Shown: positions 40,322-48,972 of the stretch, piece by piece
How positions within the stretch are numbered: the first letter of the stretch is position 1
How the letters are laid out: every line of letters begins with the position of its first letter
Assembly (NCBI RefSeq): GCF_010994755.1
Contig: NZ_WHSB02000005.1
Span: 1-64,000, forward strand
Reading direction: 5' to 3'
Length of the DNA stretch: 64,000 bases
From: Shinella lacus
GTDB lineage: Bacteria; Pseudomonadota; Alphaproteobacteria; Rhizobiales; Rhizobiaceae
The notes under the pieces: generated by a model
Told to the model about the DNA's origin: nothing
Databases searched by the model: none
Seen by the model: the letters and a program-made list of their open reading frames with translations, nothing else
Position numbers and translations under genes: made by a program

Positions 40322-40933
40322 TCAGCGCGCGGCGATCGCCGCCGCCGCACCCGCCATCGTTCCGGCGCTGACGCGGTTGGCGATGCGCACGGCGCGTGGG
40401 CTCTTCAGGAACAGGCGCGCGCGAGAGGCGAGGAATACCCAGGCAAGGTCGATCGCCACCAGCACGACGAACATCGTCACGACCAGTTCCACCCAGCCGA
40501 CCACCGTGACGGCGCCGAGATCGATGATCGCCGGCAGGAGGGCCACGTAGAACATCATGATCTTGGGATTGCCGAGAGTCACGGTCAGCCCGGCGAAGAA
40601 CAGTTTCAGGCCGGAACGCGCTTCGGGAAGTGCCGCTTCGTCCGCATCGGTCGGGGCGAACCACATCTTCCAGGCGAGATAGAGCAGATAGGCGACGCCG
40701 AACCATTTGATGGCGACGAAGGCGGCGTGGAAGGTCTCGGCAATCGCGGCGAGGCCGAGCACGGCGCAGGTGAGCCAGATGCCCTCACCGATCCACATGG
40801 CGGCGAGGAAGGGAAACACGTCCCTGGCGCCACGCGACAGAACACGGGCGACCAGCGCCGCGATGCTCGGGCCGGGCGAGCCCGCCGCCATCATCAGCGC
40901 GCCGGCGAAGACAAGCAGGGTCATCAGGCTCAT
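40322..40933 (-). CDS. LysE family exporter (second copy)
   Basis: A 203-residue inner-membrane exporter with about six spans and the family motif AAGSPGPSIAALVARVLSRG. It is only distantly similar to the LysE at 21040-21642. GAGGAGG precedes ATG 40933. It lies 34 bases downstream of ybaB on the same strand, so it may be read from the dnaX-ybaB transcript; no regulator is adjacent. The substrate is unknown. Confidence 0.87.
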   Translation of the reverse strand: MSLMTLLVFAGALMMAAGSPGPSIAALVARVLSRGARDVFPFLAAMWIGEGIWLTCAVLGLAAIAETFHAAFVAIKWFGVAYLLYLAWKMWFAPTDADEAALPEARSGLKLFFAGLTVTLGNPKIMMFYVALLPAIIDLGAVTVVGWVELVVTMFVVLVAIDLAWVFLASRARLFLKSPRAVRIANRVSAGTMAGAAAAIAAR

Positions 40934-40967
40934 CGAAATCCTCCTCGAAAAACCCGACCTTATAGAA

Positions 40968-41291
40968 TCAGAACGGCAGTTTGAAGCCGGGCGGGATCGG
41001 CAGGCCGGCGGTGAGCGCCTTGGTCTTTTCGGCGGTCAGCGCCTCGGCCTTGTCCTTGGCGTCCTTGTGGGCGGCGACGATCAGGTCTTCGAGGATCTCG
41101 ACGTCGTCTTCCTTGAACAGCGACGGATCGACCTTCAGGCCCTTGAGGTTGCCCTTGCCGTCGAGCGTGACCGAGACGAGACCGCCGCCGGAGGTGCCGG
41201 CGACTTCGAGCGCCGCGATCTCCTCCTGCATCTTCTCCATCTTGGCCTGCATTTCCTTGACCTTGCCCATCATGCCCATGATGTCACGCAT
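40968..41291 (-). CDS. YbaB/EbfC family nucleoid-associated protein
   Basis: A 107-residue DNA-binding protein of the YbaB family, usually co-transcribed with dnaX. It has an N-terminal helix ([20 protein letters not shown]), a central sheet ([19 protein letters not shown]) and a C-terminal PGFKLPF. GAGGAG precedes ATG 41291, 25 bases after dnaX. Confidence 0.93.
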   Translation of the reverse strand: MRDIMGMMGKVKEMQAKMEKMQEEIAALEVAGTSGGGLVSVTLDGKGNLKGLKVDPSLFKEDDVEILEDLIVAAHKDAKDKAEALTAEKTKALTAGLPIPPGFKLPF

Positions 41292-41316
41292 CGGTCTCTC
41301 CTCTTTTTATTGACTG

Positions 41317-43200
41317 TCAGGTTTCGATATCGTCGCCGGGCAGGATGTCGCCCTCGGCGGATTCCGCAACGGCCGCGACCTCGATGGTCTCCGGCTCGTC
41401 TTCCGTTTCCTGCACCTTGATGCGCACATCGGTGATCTTGGCGCCCGGGAAGCGCTGCAGGATCGCCGCCACGTCCGGGTCCTGGCGTGCATCGGCGACG
41501 CGGGCCTCCTGCGCCTGGGACTCGGCTTCCGAAAGGGTCGGGCCGCCGGCTTCGCGCGACAGGATCACCATCCAGCGCGCACCGGTCCATTCCTGCAAGC
41601 GGTTCTGGAGGTCGGGCACCAGCGATTTCGGCGCGTCATTGGCAAGGCTGATTTCCAGCCGTCCGGCCTCGACGCTGACCGGCCGCACGAAGGCGCGAAC
41701 CAGGGCGCGCAGCCGGATGTCACGGTTCTTGGTGCAGAGATCGGCGACGTCCGAGAGCGACTTGACCGGCACCAGCGGCACCGCCGCCGGCTGCTCGGCC
41801 GGCACGGGCTCGATGCGGCCGACCGGTTCGGGCGCGGGATCGGCCTGCGGCACGGGGCGCAGCATGGTCACGGTCGCGCCGCCCGACTGGGCGCGCTGGG
41901 CCGGGGCGTCCGGCTGCCGTGACATGGCCGAAACGGCGGCGGCCTGCGACGTCGGCTGGCCACCGTTGCCGCTATAACCGGCGGATTGCGGCGCGCGGGC
42001 GCCATCGCTGCCGGAAAACTCGGCGAGGCGGCGGGCGGCGTCTTCCGGCGAGGGCAGGTTGGCGGCATGCGCCAGGCGGATGATGACCATTTCGGCGGCA
42101 CCGGCCGGGCGACTGGAGGATTCCGTTTCCGGAATACCCTTCAACAGCATCTGCCACATGCGCGACAGCGCGGTGACCGCGATGGAATTGGCGAACTCGA
42201 CGCCGCGCACCCGCTCGATCTCGCTCAGCGACTGGTCGCCGGTGGCGTCGGGCACATATTTCATGCGGGTGACGAGATGGGTGAAATCGGCAAGGTCCGT
42301 CAGCACGACGGGCGGGCTCGCACCGGCCTCGTATTGCGCGGCGAATTCGGCGAGCGCCGAAGCCGCGTCGCCCTTCACGATATGCTCGAAGAGATCGACG
42401 ATGCGGGCACGGTCGGCAAGGCCAAGCATGGAGCGTACGGCATCTACCTCGACGCGGCCGCCGCCATGCGCGATCGCCTGGTCGAGCAGCGAGAGGCCAT
42501 CGCGGGCGGAGCCTTCTGCGGCGCGCGCGATCATGGCAAGCGCATCGGCTTCGGCCTCCACGCCTTCCTTGCCGAGAATGGTGGTGAAGAGGCCGACGAG
42601 ATCAGACGCATCGATGCGGCGCAGGTCGAAGCGCTGGCAGCGCGACAGCACCGTAATCGGGACCTTGCGGATTTCCGTCGTCGCGAAGATGAACTTGACG
42701 TGCTCCGGCGGCTCTTCGAGCGTCTTCAACAGGCCGTTGAAGGCCTGCGTCGAGAGCATGTGCACTTCGTCGATGATGTAGACTTTATAACGCGCCGAAA
42801 CCGGGCGGTAGCGCACCTGCTCGATGATCTCGCGGATATCGTCGATGCCGGTATGGGAGGCGGCGTCCATCTCGATGACGTCGACATGGCGGCCTTCCAT
42901 GATCGCCTGGCAATGTTCGCCGGGCACACGAAGGTCGATCGTCGGGCGGTCGATCTCGGGGGTCTTGTAGTTCAGCGCGCGGGCGAGAATGCGGGCGGTC
43001 GTCGTCTTGCCGACGCCGCGAACGCCCGTCAGCATATAGGCCTGCGCGATGCGCCCGGTCTCGAACGCGTTGGTCAGCGTGCGGACCATCGGTTCCTGAC
43101 CGACCATCAGGTCGGAGAAATCCTTGGGGCGGTATTTTCGCGCGAGCACCCGGTAGGCGGCGGGCTTTTCGCTGGACGGATTTTTGATGTCGTCGCTCAT
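41317..43200 (-). CDS. dnaX: DNA polymerase III subunit gamma/tau
   Basis: A 627-residue AAA+ clamp-loader subunit. The Walker A is GVRGVGKTTTARI near residues 59-71, followed by IIDEVHMLS and the SRC sensor (TVLSRCQRF). C-terminal to about 380, a Pro/Ala-rich linker leads to the tau domain. The zinc module between Walker A and B, with four Cys in E. coli, keeps a single Cys (GEHCQAIMEGRHVDV), as I recall for rhizobia. It lies just downstream of the 4.5S RNA gene. Confidence 0.97.
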   Translation of the reverse strand: MSDDIKNPSSEKPAAYRVLARKYRPKDFSDLMVGQEPMVRTLTNAFETGRIAQAYMLTGVRGVGKTTTARILARALNYKTPEIDRPTIDLRVPGEHCQAIMEGRHVDVIEMDAASHTGIDDIREIIEQVRYRPVSARYKVYIIDEVHMLSTQAFNGLLKTLEEPPEHVKFIFATTEIRKVPITVLSRCQRFDLRRIDASDLVGLFTTILGKEGVEAEADALAMIARAAEGSARDGLSLLDQAIAHGGGRVEVDAVRSMLGLADRARIVDLFEHIVKGDAASALAEFAAQYEAGASPPVVLTDLADFTHLVTRMKYVPDATGDQSLSEIERVRGVEFANSIAVTALSRMWQMLLKGIPETESSSRPAGAAEMVIIRLAHAANLPSPEDAARRLAEFSGSDGARAPQSAGYSGNGGQPTSQAAAVSAMSRQPDAPAQRAQSGGATVTMLRPVPQADPAPEPVGRIEPVPAEQPAAVPLVPVKSLSDVADLCTKNRDIRLRALVRAFVRPVSVEAGRLEISLANDAPKSLVPDLQNRLQEWTGARWMVILSREAGGPTLSEAESQAQEARVADARQDPDVAAILQRFPGAKITDVRIKVQETEDEPETIEVAAVAESAEGDILPGDDIET

Positions 43201-43259
43201 CGACCCTGCCGTTATTCAAATGTCTGTCCCGACAGGACGGCCAGAAGCAGGACGGTAAG

Positions 43260-43360
43260 GTGGGAGGCTGGCACGATGACCCGTGCCGGGCTCGTTGGGG
43301 CTGCTTCCTTCCGGACCTGACCCGGTTGGCGAGTGGCTCGTCCACCACCAACCTCCCGTC
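43260..43360 (-). ncRNA. ffs: 4.5S signal recognition particle RNA
   Basis: The minus strand holds the conserved SRP domain IV loop GGTCAGGTCCGGAAGGAAGC (within 43305-43330), flanked by arms that pair: GGGAGG near the 5' end (43352-43357) with CCTCCC near the 3' end (43262-43267). This gives the usual single long hairpin of about 100 bases that binds Ffh. A sigma-70-like promoter lies at 43365-43393. It is just upstream of dnaX. Exact ends are estimates. Confidence 0.93.
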
Positions 43361-43364
43361 CCCC

Positions 43365-43393
43365 ATATCGGCAATATTCCAACCGAATGCAAG
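43365..43393 (-). promoter_or_regulatory. sigma-70-like promoter of the 4.5S RNA gene
   Basis: On the minus strand CTTGCA (43388-43393) and CGATAT (43365-43370) are separated by exactly 17 bases, close to the alphaproteobacterial consensus CTTGAC-N17-CTATAT. The predicted start falls at the 5' end of the RNA near 43360. Confidence 0.65.
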
Positions 43394-43455
43394 CGCGAGC
43401 GACAAAAAACTATTGGGGGAATTTCGATGCCATGGCATGACTCTCTTCCATGATC

Positions 43456-43499
43456 GCAATTCCGGACGCAAAACCGCAGCGCCCTTTTGCTGGAGTTGC
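43456..43499. repeat. short palindromic repeat, copy 1
   Basis: A 44-base imperfect palindrome starting GCAATTCCGGACGCAAAACC and ending TTTTGCTGGAGTTGC. A near-identical copy is at 48973-49018. I recall this type as an abundant intergenic repeat in Agrobacterium and Rhizobium. It lies just before the HIT gene. Confidence 0.75.
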
Positions 43500-43525
43500 T
43501 CATAACAAGCATGCCGGAGGCCCCC

Positions 43526-43936
43526 GTGAGCGAATTTCGACCCGATGAACGGCTGGCGCGCGACAGCGATCTCCTGACGAAGATCGGCCTGTGCGAACTG
43601 CGCCTGATGAAGGATGGCCGCTGGCCCTGGCTGGTGCTGGTGCCGCAGCGCCCGGATGTCAGCGAGATCTTCGACCTGACGCCGCTCGACCAGACCATGC
43701 TCGCCTTCGAGACGACGCTGGTCGCCGAAGCGCTGAAGGCCGCGACCGGGGCGACGAAGATCAATACGGGCGCGCTCGGCAATATCGTGCGCCAGCTTCA
43801 CGTCCATGTCATCGCGCGCAGCGAAGGTGACCCGAACTGGCCCGGCCCCGTCTGGGGCTACGGCGCCGCCGAACCCCGCTCGGCCGACGACACCAAGGCC
43901 TTTGCAGCCAAGATCCTGGACGCGCTCTCGCCATGA
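43526..43936 (+). CDS. HIT family protein
   Basis: A 136-residue histidine-triad family nucleotide hydrolase or transferase. The active-site string is RQLHVHVIAR near residues 89-98: it fits the H-x-H-x-H pattern with the first His replaced by Gln and His92/His94 kept. SEGDPNWPGPVWG follows, typical of a proteobacterial subgroup. I chose GTG 43526 because GGAGG lies five bases before it; ATG 43511 would add five residues. It overlaps nudC by four bases (ATGA). Confidence 0.85.
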   Translation: MSEFRPDERLARDSDLLTKIGLCELRLMKDGRWPWLVLVPQRPDVSEIFDLTPLDQTMLAFETTLVAEALKAATGATKINTGALGNIVRQLHVHVIARSEGDPNWPGPVWGYGAAEPRSADDTKAFAAKILDALSP

Positions 43937-44907
43937 AGCCATCGCTTTTCGATCTCTACCGCCCGCATCCCGAACCGAGCACCATGGTCGCCTTTGCGGA
44001 AAACAGCCTCGACCGCCAGTCGGAGCACCGTGCGCCCGATTGCCTGGAGCAGGCCTTCAAGGCCGAGACGGTGCATGCCTTTGCGCTGGCCGGCGGCAAG
44101 CTCGTCGTCAAGCATGACGAGAAGATCATCGACCCGCTGTTTGCGCCCTACGAGCTTGCCGAACTCGACCCGATCCCGGAGGAATCCATCCTTCTCGGCT
44201 ACCTGAAGAACGGCGAGCCGCGGCTGGCGATCCCCGTGCGGGCCGATCCGGATACCTTGCAGGAACCGCTGAAGGCCACGGACGGGCGCACGCTCTATCG
44301 CCAGCAGATGCTCGACGACGACCTGCTCGGCCAGTTCGCGCAGGCCTCCAGCCTGATGACGTGGAACGGCAACAACCGCTTCTGCGGCAAGTGCGGCTCA
44401 CCGACGCGCTCGGAGATCGGCGGCTATCGCCGGGTCTGCGAGGCGTGCAGCCACACGATCTTCCCGCGCACCGACCCGGTCGCGATCATGCTGGTCATCG
44501 ATATCGAGCGCGACCTGTGTCTCCTCGGCCGCTCGCCGCATTTTCCGGAAGGCATGTATTCGTGCCTGGCCGGTTTCCTTGAGCCCGGCGAGACGATCGA
44601 GCACACGGTGCGCCGCGAAACATTCGAGGAATCCGGCATCAAGGTCGGCCGCGTGCGCTACCACGCCTCGCAGCCCTGGCCGATGCCGCACTCGCTGATG
44701 ATCGGCTGCTACGGCGAGGCGATCTCCTTCGAGATCCACCGCGACGACAAGGAACTGGAAGATTGCCGCTGGTTCACCCGCGAGGAAACCGCAGCGATGA
44801 TCGAGCGCAGCGCCTCCTCGGGCGTCGCCCCCGGTTCCACCACCCCGCCGCCGAAAGGTGCCATCGCGCACCGGCTGATGCGCGACTGGCTGGACTGGAA
44901 AGGTTAG
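43933..44907 (+). CDS. nudC: NAD(H) diphosphatase
   Basis: A 324-residue Nudix hydrolase that splits NAD(H) into NMN(H) and AMP and can remove NAD caps from RNA. A zinc ribbon uses C151, C154, C169 and C172 (FCGKCG; CEACS). The Nudix box runs from residue 214 to 236 (GFLEPGETIEHTVRRETFEE, then SGI), and SQPWP (246-250) is the NADH pyrophosphatase marker. It overlaps the upstream HIT gene by four bases, so the two are coupled; the 3' end overlaps the convergent pheA by four bases. Confidence 0.96.
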   Translation: MKPSLFDLYRPHPEPSTMVAFAENSLDRQSEHRAPDCLEQAFKAETVHAFALAGGKLVVKHDEKIIDPLFAPYELAELDPIPEESILLGYLKNGEPRLAIPVRADPDTLQEPLKATDGRTLYRQQMLDDDLLGQFAQASSLMTWNGNNRFCGKCGSPTRSEIGGYRRVCEACSHTIFPRTDPVAIMLVIDIERDLCLLGRSPHFPEGMYSCLAGFLEPGETIEHTVRRETFEESGIKVGRVRYHASQPWPMPHSLMIGCYGEAISFEIHRDDKELEDCRWFTREETAAMIERSASSGVAPGSTTPPPKGAIAHRLMRDWLDWKG

Positions 44908-45755
44908 AAAGCACTCCGCATCGGATGCGCCCGGTAGGTGCCGAGGATGCGGACCTTTTCGGAGAAGAAGCGCAGTTCTTCCAGCGCCTGGCGGACATGC
45001 GGCTCGTCCGGATGGCCTTCGATATCGGCATAGAACTGCGTGGCGATGAACTTGCCGCCGATCTGGTAGCTTTCGAGCTTCGTCATGTTGATGCCGTTGG
45101 TGGCAAAACCGCCGAGCGCCTTGTAGAGGGCGGCCGGGATGTTGCGCACATTGAAGACGAAGGTGGTGACGACGATATCGTCGCCGCTCTGCTCCGCCTT
45201 CTTCTCGTCGCGCGACAGCACGACGAAACGCGTCATGTTGCTTTCGGTGTCCTCGACGTTTTCCTGAAGGATCGACAGGCCGTAGAGATCGGCGGCAAGC
45301 CGCGGGGCAAGCGCCGCCATGGAGCGGTCGCCGGTTTCCGCCACCAGCTTTGCCGCGCCGGCCGTGTCGCCGGCGATCACCGGCTTCCAGCCGTTGAGGC
45401 GGACGATCTTGCGGCACTGGCCGAGCGCATGGATATGGCTGTGCACGGTGCGGATCTCATCCTTCGTCACGCCCGGCAGCACCATGAGCTGGAAGCGGAT
45501 CGGCATGAAATATTCGCCGACGATGTGCAGGCGCGATTCCGGCAGGAGATGGTGGATATCGGCGACGCGGCCGGCGATCGTGTTCTCGATCGGGATCATG
45601 CCGAGATCGGCATCGCCGTTCTCCACGGCGAGAAAGGCATCCTCGAAGGTCTGGCAGGGCAGCGGCTCCATGTTGGGGAACATGTCGCGGCTCGCCATGT
45701 CCGAATTGGCGCCGAACTCGCCCTGGAAGGCGATCTTGTTGGTCTTCATGATCAT
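44904..45755 (-). CDS. pheA: prephenate dehydratase
   Basis: A 283-residue enzyme converting prephenate to phenylpyruvate for phenylalanine synthesis. The catalytic domain has IAFQGEFGANSDMA, MIPIENTIAGRV and ESNMTRFVVL with the catalytic Thr-Arg-Phe. An ACT domain (residues about 195-275; NMTKLESYQIGG) gives feedback control by phenylalanine. There is no fused chorismate mutase. It lies 11 bases after kdsB on the same strand. Confidence 0.96.
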   Translation of the reverse strand: MIMKTNKIAFQGEFGANSDMASRDMFPNMEPLPCQTFEDAFLAVENGDADLGMIPIENTIAGRVADIHHLLPESRLHIVGEYFMPIRFQLMVLPGVTKDEIRTVHSHIHALGQCRKIVRLNGWKPVIAGDTAGAAKLVAETGDRSMAALAPRLAADLYGLSILQENVEDTESNMTRFVVLSRDEKKAEQSGDDIVVTTFVFNVRNIPAALYKALGGFATNGINMTKLESYQIGGKFIATQFYADIEGHPDEPHVRQALEELRFFSEKVRILGTYRAHPMRSAF

Positions 45756-45766
45756 GACGGTTCGCC

Positions 45767-46522
45767 TCAGACTGGGTTGGCCGCGAGGATGGCGCGGGCT
45801 TTTTCGAGGTCGGCCGGGGTATCGACGCCGAGCGGCACGGTATCGACGATCTCGGCATCGATGCGCATGCCGGCTTCGAGCGCCCGCAACTGCTCCAATG
45901 ATTCGCGCTTTTCCAGCGTCGAGGGCTTCAGCGCGACGAAGGCTTCCAGCGCCTTGCGGCGGTACGCATAGAGACCGATGTGGTGGTAGAGCGGGCCCTT
46001 GCCGTGCGGCGCCGTCGCGCGCGTGAAATAGAGGGCGCGCAGGCGGCTGTCGCTGAGCGGCGAGCCGACGATCTTCACGACGTTCGGATTGGTCTTCTCT
46101 TCCTCGTCGCTGATCTCGGTCGTCAGCGTGGCGATGTCGGTCGAGGCGTTTTCCAGCGGGCGGAGGGCGGCGCGGATCGTTTCCGGGTCGATCGTCGGCA
46201 GATCGCCCTGCACGTTGATGATGATCTCGGCGCGGCCCTCCGGGTCGCTCTTGGTCAGCGCCTCGTAGATGCGGTCGGAACCGGACTGGTGATCGACCCG
46301 GGTCATCACCGCCTCGAAGCCCGCTGCCACGACAGCGTCAAAAATATCCGTATGATCGACGGCCACGACGACACGACCGACATCGGCCGCGGCCGCCCGG
46401 CGGGCCACCTGCACGATCATCGGCAGGCCGGCAATATCGGCCAGCGGCTTGCCCGGAAGCCGCGTCGAGGCCATGCGCGCCGGAATGAGGACGAGGGTCG
46501 TGTCAAAATTGGCGGGTTTCAT
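45767..46522 (-). CDS. kdsB: 3-deoxy-manno-octulosonate cytidylyltransferase
   Basis: A 251-residue enzyme that activates Kdo with CTP for lipopolysaccharide core synthesis. The nucleotide site is [20 protein letters not shown] near residues 13-32; [13 protein letters not shown] and [17 protein letters not shown] are family motifs. The start at 46522 is set by GAAGGGCC; the frame is open to 46645. It is upstream of pheA and divergent from cycM, as in other rhizobia. Confidence 0.96.
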   Translation of the reverse strand: MKPANFDTTLVLIPARMASTRLPGKPLADIAGLPMIVQVARRAAAADVGRVVVAVDHTDIFDAVVAAGFEAVMTRVDHQSGSDRIYEALTKSDPEGRAEIIINVQGDLPTIDPETIRAALRPLENASTDIATLTTEISDEEEKTNPNVVKIVGSPLSDSRLRALYFTRATAPHGKGPLYHHIGLYAYRRKALEAFVALKPSTLEKRESLEQLRALEAGMRIDAEIVDTVPLGVDTPADLEKARAILAANPV

Positions 46523-46673
46523 CTCAGGCCCTTCAAAACCCCCGGGAAAAGTGTCAAAACGTCTCAGTGCGGGGGCTACAATCACTGTTGCAACGAAGCA
46601 GCAAAAGACATAGGTTCCGCGCGATTTCAAGACTGGCCGGCGCATGTCCGCTGGTTCCTAGGGGAGCGTTTGG

Positions 46674-47414
46674 ATGAACTCTTATGTGAACATGGGCGTG
46701 GGTGCCCTATTGGGCACCGTCTTCGTACTGATGTCCGTGTCGATCGCTTCTGAAGGCATTTTCCACTCGGCGCACCCCGAGAAGGAAGGTTTTGCCATCG
46801 TGGCCGAGGAGACCGGCGGCGAGGAAGCGGGCGGCGACGCCCCCGCAGCTGTTCCGATCGCGACCCTGCTCGCCACCGCCGATGCCGGCGCCGGCGAGAC
46901 CGTCTTCAAGAAATGTGCGAGCTGTCACACCCCAGAGAAGGGCGGACCGAACAAGGTCGGACCCGGTCTCTGGGACATCGTGAACCGCCCGATCGCTTCG
47001 CATGAAGGCTTCAGCTATTCCGCCGGCATGACCACCTTCTCCGAAGGCCACAAGGTCGTGTGGGACTATGACCACCTGAACTTCTTCCTCGAAGCACCGA
47101 AGAAGCACGTTCCGGGCACCGCCATGGGCTTTGCCGGTCTCAAGAAGAACGACGAGCGCGCCAACCTGATCGCCTACCTGCGCACGCTTTCCGACAGCCC
47201 GGCGGCCCTGCCGACCGCATCGAACGAAGGCGCTGCTGCCACGACCGAGGGTGCAACCACCACCGAAGGTGCCGCTCCCGCCGATGGCGCGGCGACGACC
47301 ACCGAGGGCGCAGCCCCGGCGGATGGCGGCGCAGCCGCCACGACGACGACCGAAGGGACGGCACCGGCCGAAGGCACGACCACCGAAGGCACCACGGAAA
47401 AGCCGGCTCAATAA
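46674..47414 (+). CDS. cycM: membrane-anchored cytochrome c (CycM type)
   Basis: A 246-residue c-type cytochrome. An uncleaved N-terminal anchor ([20 protein letters not shown]) is followed by a haem domain with CASCH and the axial Met in [11 protein letters not shown]. CycM carries electrons to the aa3 oxidase in rhizobia. After residue about 175 comes a low-complexity tail of Thr, Glu, Gly, Ala and Pro with a repeated [10 protein letters not shown] unit. GGGGAG precedes ATG 46674. A terminator follows. Confidence 0.93.
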   Translation: MNSYVNMGVGALLGTVFVLMSVSIASEGIFHSAHPEKEGFAIVAEETGGEEAGGDAPAAVPIATLLATADAGAGETVFKKCASCHTPEKGGPNKVGPGLWDIVNRPIASHEGFSYSAGMTTFSEGHKVVWDYDHLNFFLEAPKKHVPGTAMGFAGLKKNDERANLIAYLRTLSDSPAALPTASNEGAAATTEGATTTEGAAPADGAATTTEGAAPADGGAAATTTTEGTAPAEGTTTEGTTEKPAQ

Positions 47415-47437
47415 AAGCGGCCCGCATCCGAGACGAC

Positions 47438-47465
47438 AAAACCCGGCCTTCGTGCCGGGTTTTTT
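47438..47465. terminator. intrinsic terminator between convergent genes
   Basis: A stem of AAAACCCGGC (47438-47447) with GCCGGGTTTT (47454-47463), loop CTTCGT, is followed by further T on the plus side and reads into a T-run on the minus side. It serves cycM and the AEC gene. Confidence 0.85.
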
Positions 47466-47472
47466 GTTGCCG

Positions 47473-48417
47473 TCAGGTGAGTAGCCAGGCCCAGAAGGAG
47501 ACGGTGAAGACGCCGAGCGCCGTCGTCATGGTGATCGTCGAGGAGGCGAGCGCGTGGCCGACACCGAAATGGTTGGCGAGCAGCCAGGCATTGACGCCGG
47601 TCGGCACCGAAGAGGTCAGCACCATCGCGGCCGTCCATTCCGGGCTGAGGCCCAAAAGCCGGCACGCGACATAGACGCAGCCCGGCAGCAGAACGAGCTT
47701 GAGGCTGGTCATGGCGAACGCGATGCCGGCATTGCCGCCGACCTTGTACTTGTTGAGCGCCATGCCGATCGAGACGAGGGCTGCCGGTGCCGCCGTCGCC
47801 GCCAACTGGTCGACCACCACCTTGACCGGCCCCGCGAGCGGCACGCCGCCGACATGGAACAGCGCACCGGCCGCAAGGCCGATCACCAGCGGATTGCGCA
47901 CGAGGCTCTTGCCGATGCCGAGCAGCAGGGCGCCGAAACGCTGCGGCTCGCGCGTGCCACTTTTGCGCTCCGCACGCTCCATCAGCACGGTGCCGGCGAT
48001 CATCATGACCGGCAGGTGCACGGAGAGCAGCACGGAGATCGCCACCAGCCCGTCCTCACCCACGATGCGCGAGACGAGCGGCAGGCCGATGAAGACCGTA
48101 TTGGCGAAGGCGGAGGAGACGCCGGCGAGCACGCCGATGCGCCGGTCGCGCTTGAAGCCGAGCGTCGCCACCAGATGGGCGATCGTCCAGGTGACGGCGA
48201 CGCCGGCGAAATAGGCAAGCCAGATGCGCAGCGGCGATTCGCCGGCAAAATCCGCCTCGGCAATCGTGCGGAACAGCAGCACCGGAACCGCCACGCGGAA
48301 GACGAATTCGCCAAGCCCCTCGCCCAGCTCCTCCCGCAGATAACGGGTGCGCACGAGCACCCAGCCGATCAGGATCAGCGCGAAGATGGGCAAGACATTG
48401 AGGGCGACGTCCGACAT
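47473..48417 (-). CDS. AEC family transporter
   Basis: A 314-residue inner-membrane carrier with about ten spans, of the auxin efflux carrier family, which moves organic anions such as malate or malonate. Typical motifs are MSDVALNVLPIFALILIGWV at the start, SSAFANTVFIGLPL, and the C-terminal VLTSSVPTGVNAWLLANHFG. The start at 48417 is chosen over the longer frame to 48570. The substrate is not predictable. Confidence 0.9.
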   Translation of the reverse strand: MSDVALNVLPIFALILIGWVLVRTRYLREELGEGLGEFVFRVAVPVLLFRTIAEADFAGESPLRIWLAYFAGVAVTWTIAHLVATLGFKRDRRIGVLAGVSSAFANTVFIGLPLVSRIVGEDGLVAISVLLSVHLPVMMIAGTVLMERAERKSGTREPQRFGALLLGIGKSLVRNPLVIGLAAGALFHVGGVPLAGPVKVVVDQLAATAAPAALVSIGMALNKYKVGGNAGIAFAMTSLKLVLLPGCVYVACRLLGLSPEWTAAMVLTSSVPTGVNAWLLANHFGVGHALASSTITMTTALGVFTVSFWAWLLT

Positions 48418-48537
48418 GAAACCGTCCGGAAAACAGGGGAATGAGAGACGACGGACAGCCGCCTTACAGGCGTCATGGGTAGGCCAAACGTCGGGGAGGG
48501 TCCAGCGCGAAGCCGGCGCGAGGGGGCGCCGGAAATG

Positions 48538-48564
48538 AAAAAAGCGAGGGTTATCCCCCCGCTT
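48538..48564 (-). terminator. minus-strand intrinsic terminator
   Basis: AAGCGGGGG pairs with CCCTCGCTT (one G-U pair on the minus strand) around a 5-base loop, followed by six T. On the plus strand the G-U becomes an A-C mismatch and there is no T-run, so it acts leftward only, about 120 bases before the AEC start. Confidence 0.65.
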
Positions 48565-48690
48565 CCTCATCCCGACCTAGCCGGGGAAGTGCTTCGCGCG
48601 GTGCCAGTACATCCGTGGTCACTGCTGTGCGAAACACGACTTTCGTGTCTGACGAGGTTCTACCGAGCCGCTATTACAGCGGTATGACAG
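48538..48690 (-). ncRNA. candidate small RNA with its own terminator
   Basis: Reading the minus strand from about 48690, small hairpins appear at 48668-48682 (CCGCT/AGCGG) and 48634-48648 (ACACGA/TCGTGT), followed by a Rho-independent terminator at 48542-48564 with six T (48538-48543). No minus-strand protein gene lies upstream to need that terminator. The 5' end and any promoter are not defined, and I cannot place it in a known family. Confidence 0.4.
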
Positions 48691-48730
48691 AGGAATGCCC
48701 GTCGATGAAAACAAGTCTGCGCGCATATGG

Positions 48731-48745
48731 TTAACAAAAGGTTAA
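48731..48745. promoter_or_regulatory. CtrA-like box TTAA-N7-TTAAC
   Basis: TTAA (48731-48734), CAAAAGG, TTAA (48742-48745) followed by C is an exact match to the CtrA consensus. It is also a near-perfect repeat of GGTTAAC. It lies about 40 bases upstream of the candidate small RNA and 290 bases upstream of the macroglobulin gene. Confidence 0.5.
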
Positions 48746-48915
48746 CGCGCCATCGGGCAAAATTTTCGCATTTCCGGCGATTGAACGGCAGATCTGAAAC
48801 GTCTTCCCCCTGGTTCCATGCGCCACCCCTTCCGGCCTCCCCGACGCGCCCTGTCTTTCGATTGACAAGCCGATCCCGGGTCTGGACAGTGGCGGCGGCA
48901 ACGAGACGGGCAGCG

Positions 48916-48958
48916 TTAGAGCATTTCCGCTTTTCTTCGAAGCGCGCAAACGCCCTAA
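48916..48958. repeat. imperfect palindromic repeat
   Basis: TTAGAGCATTTCCGC and GCGCAAACGCCCTAA form an imperfect palindrome around a TTCGAA core. I recall this as another common rhizobial intergenic repeat. It lies 15 bases from the next repeat. Confidence 0.55.
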
Positions 48959-48972
48959 TTCTTGGTTTTTAC

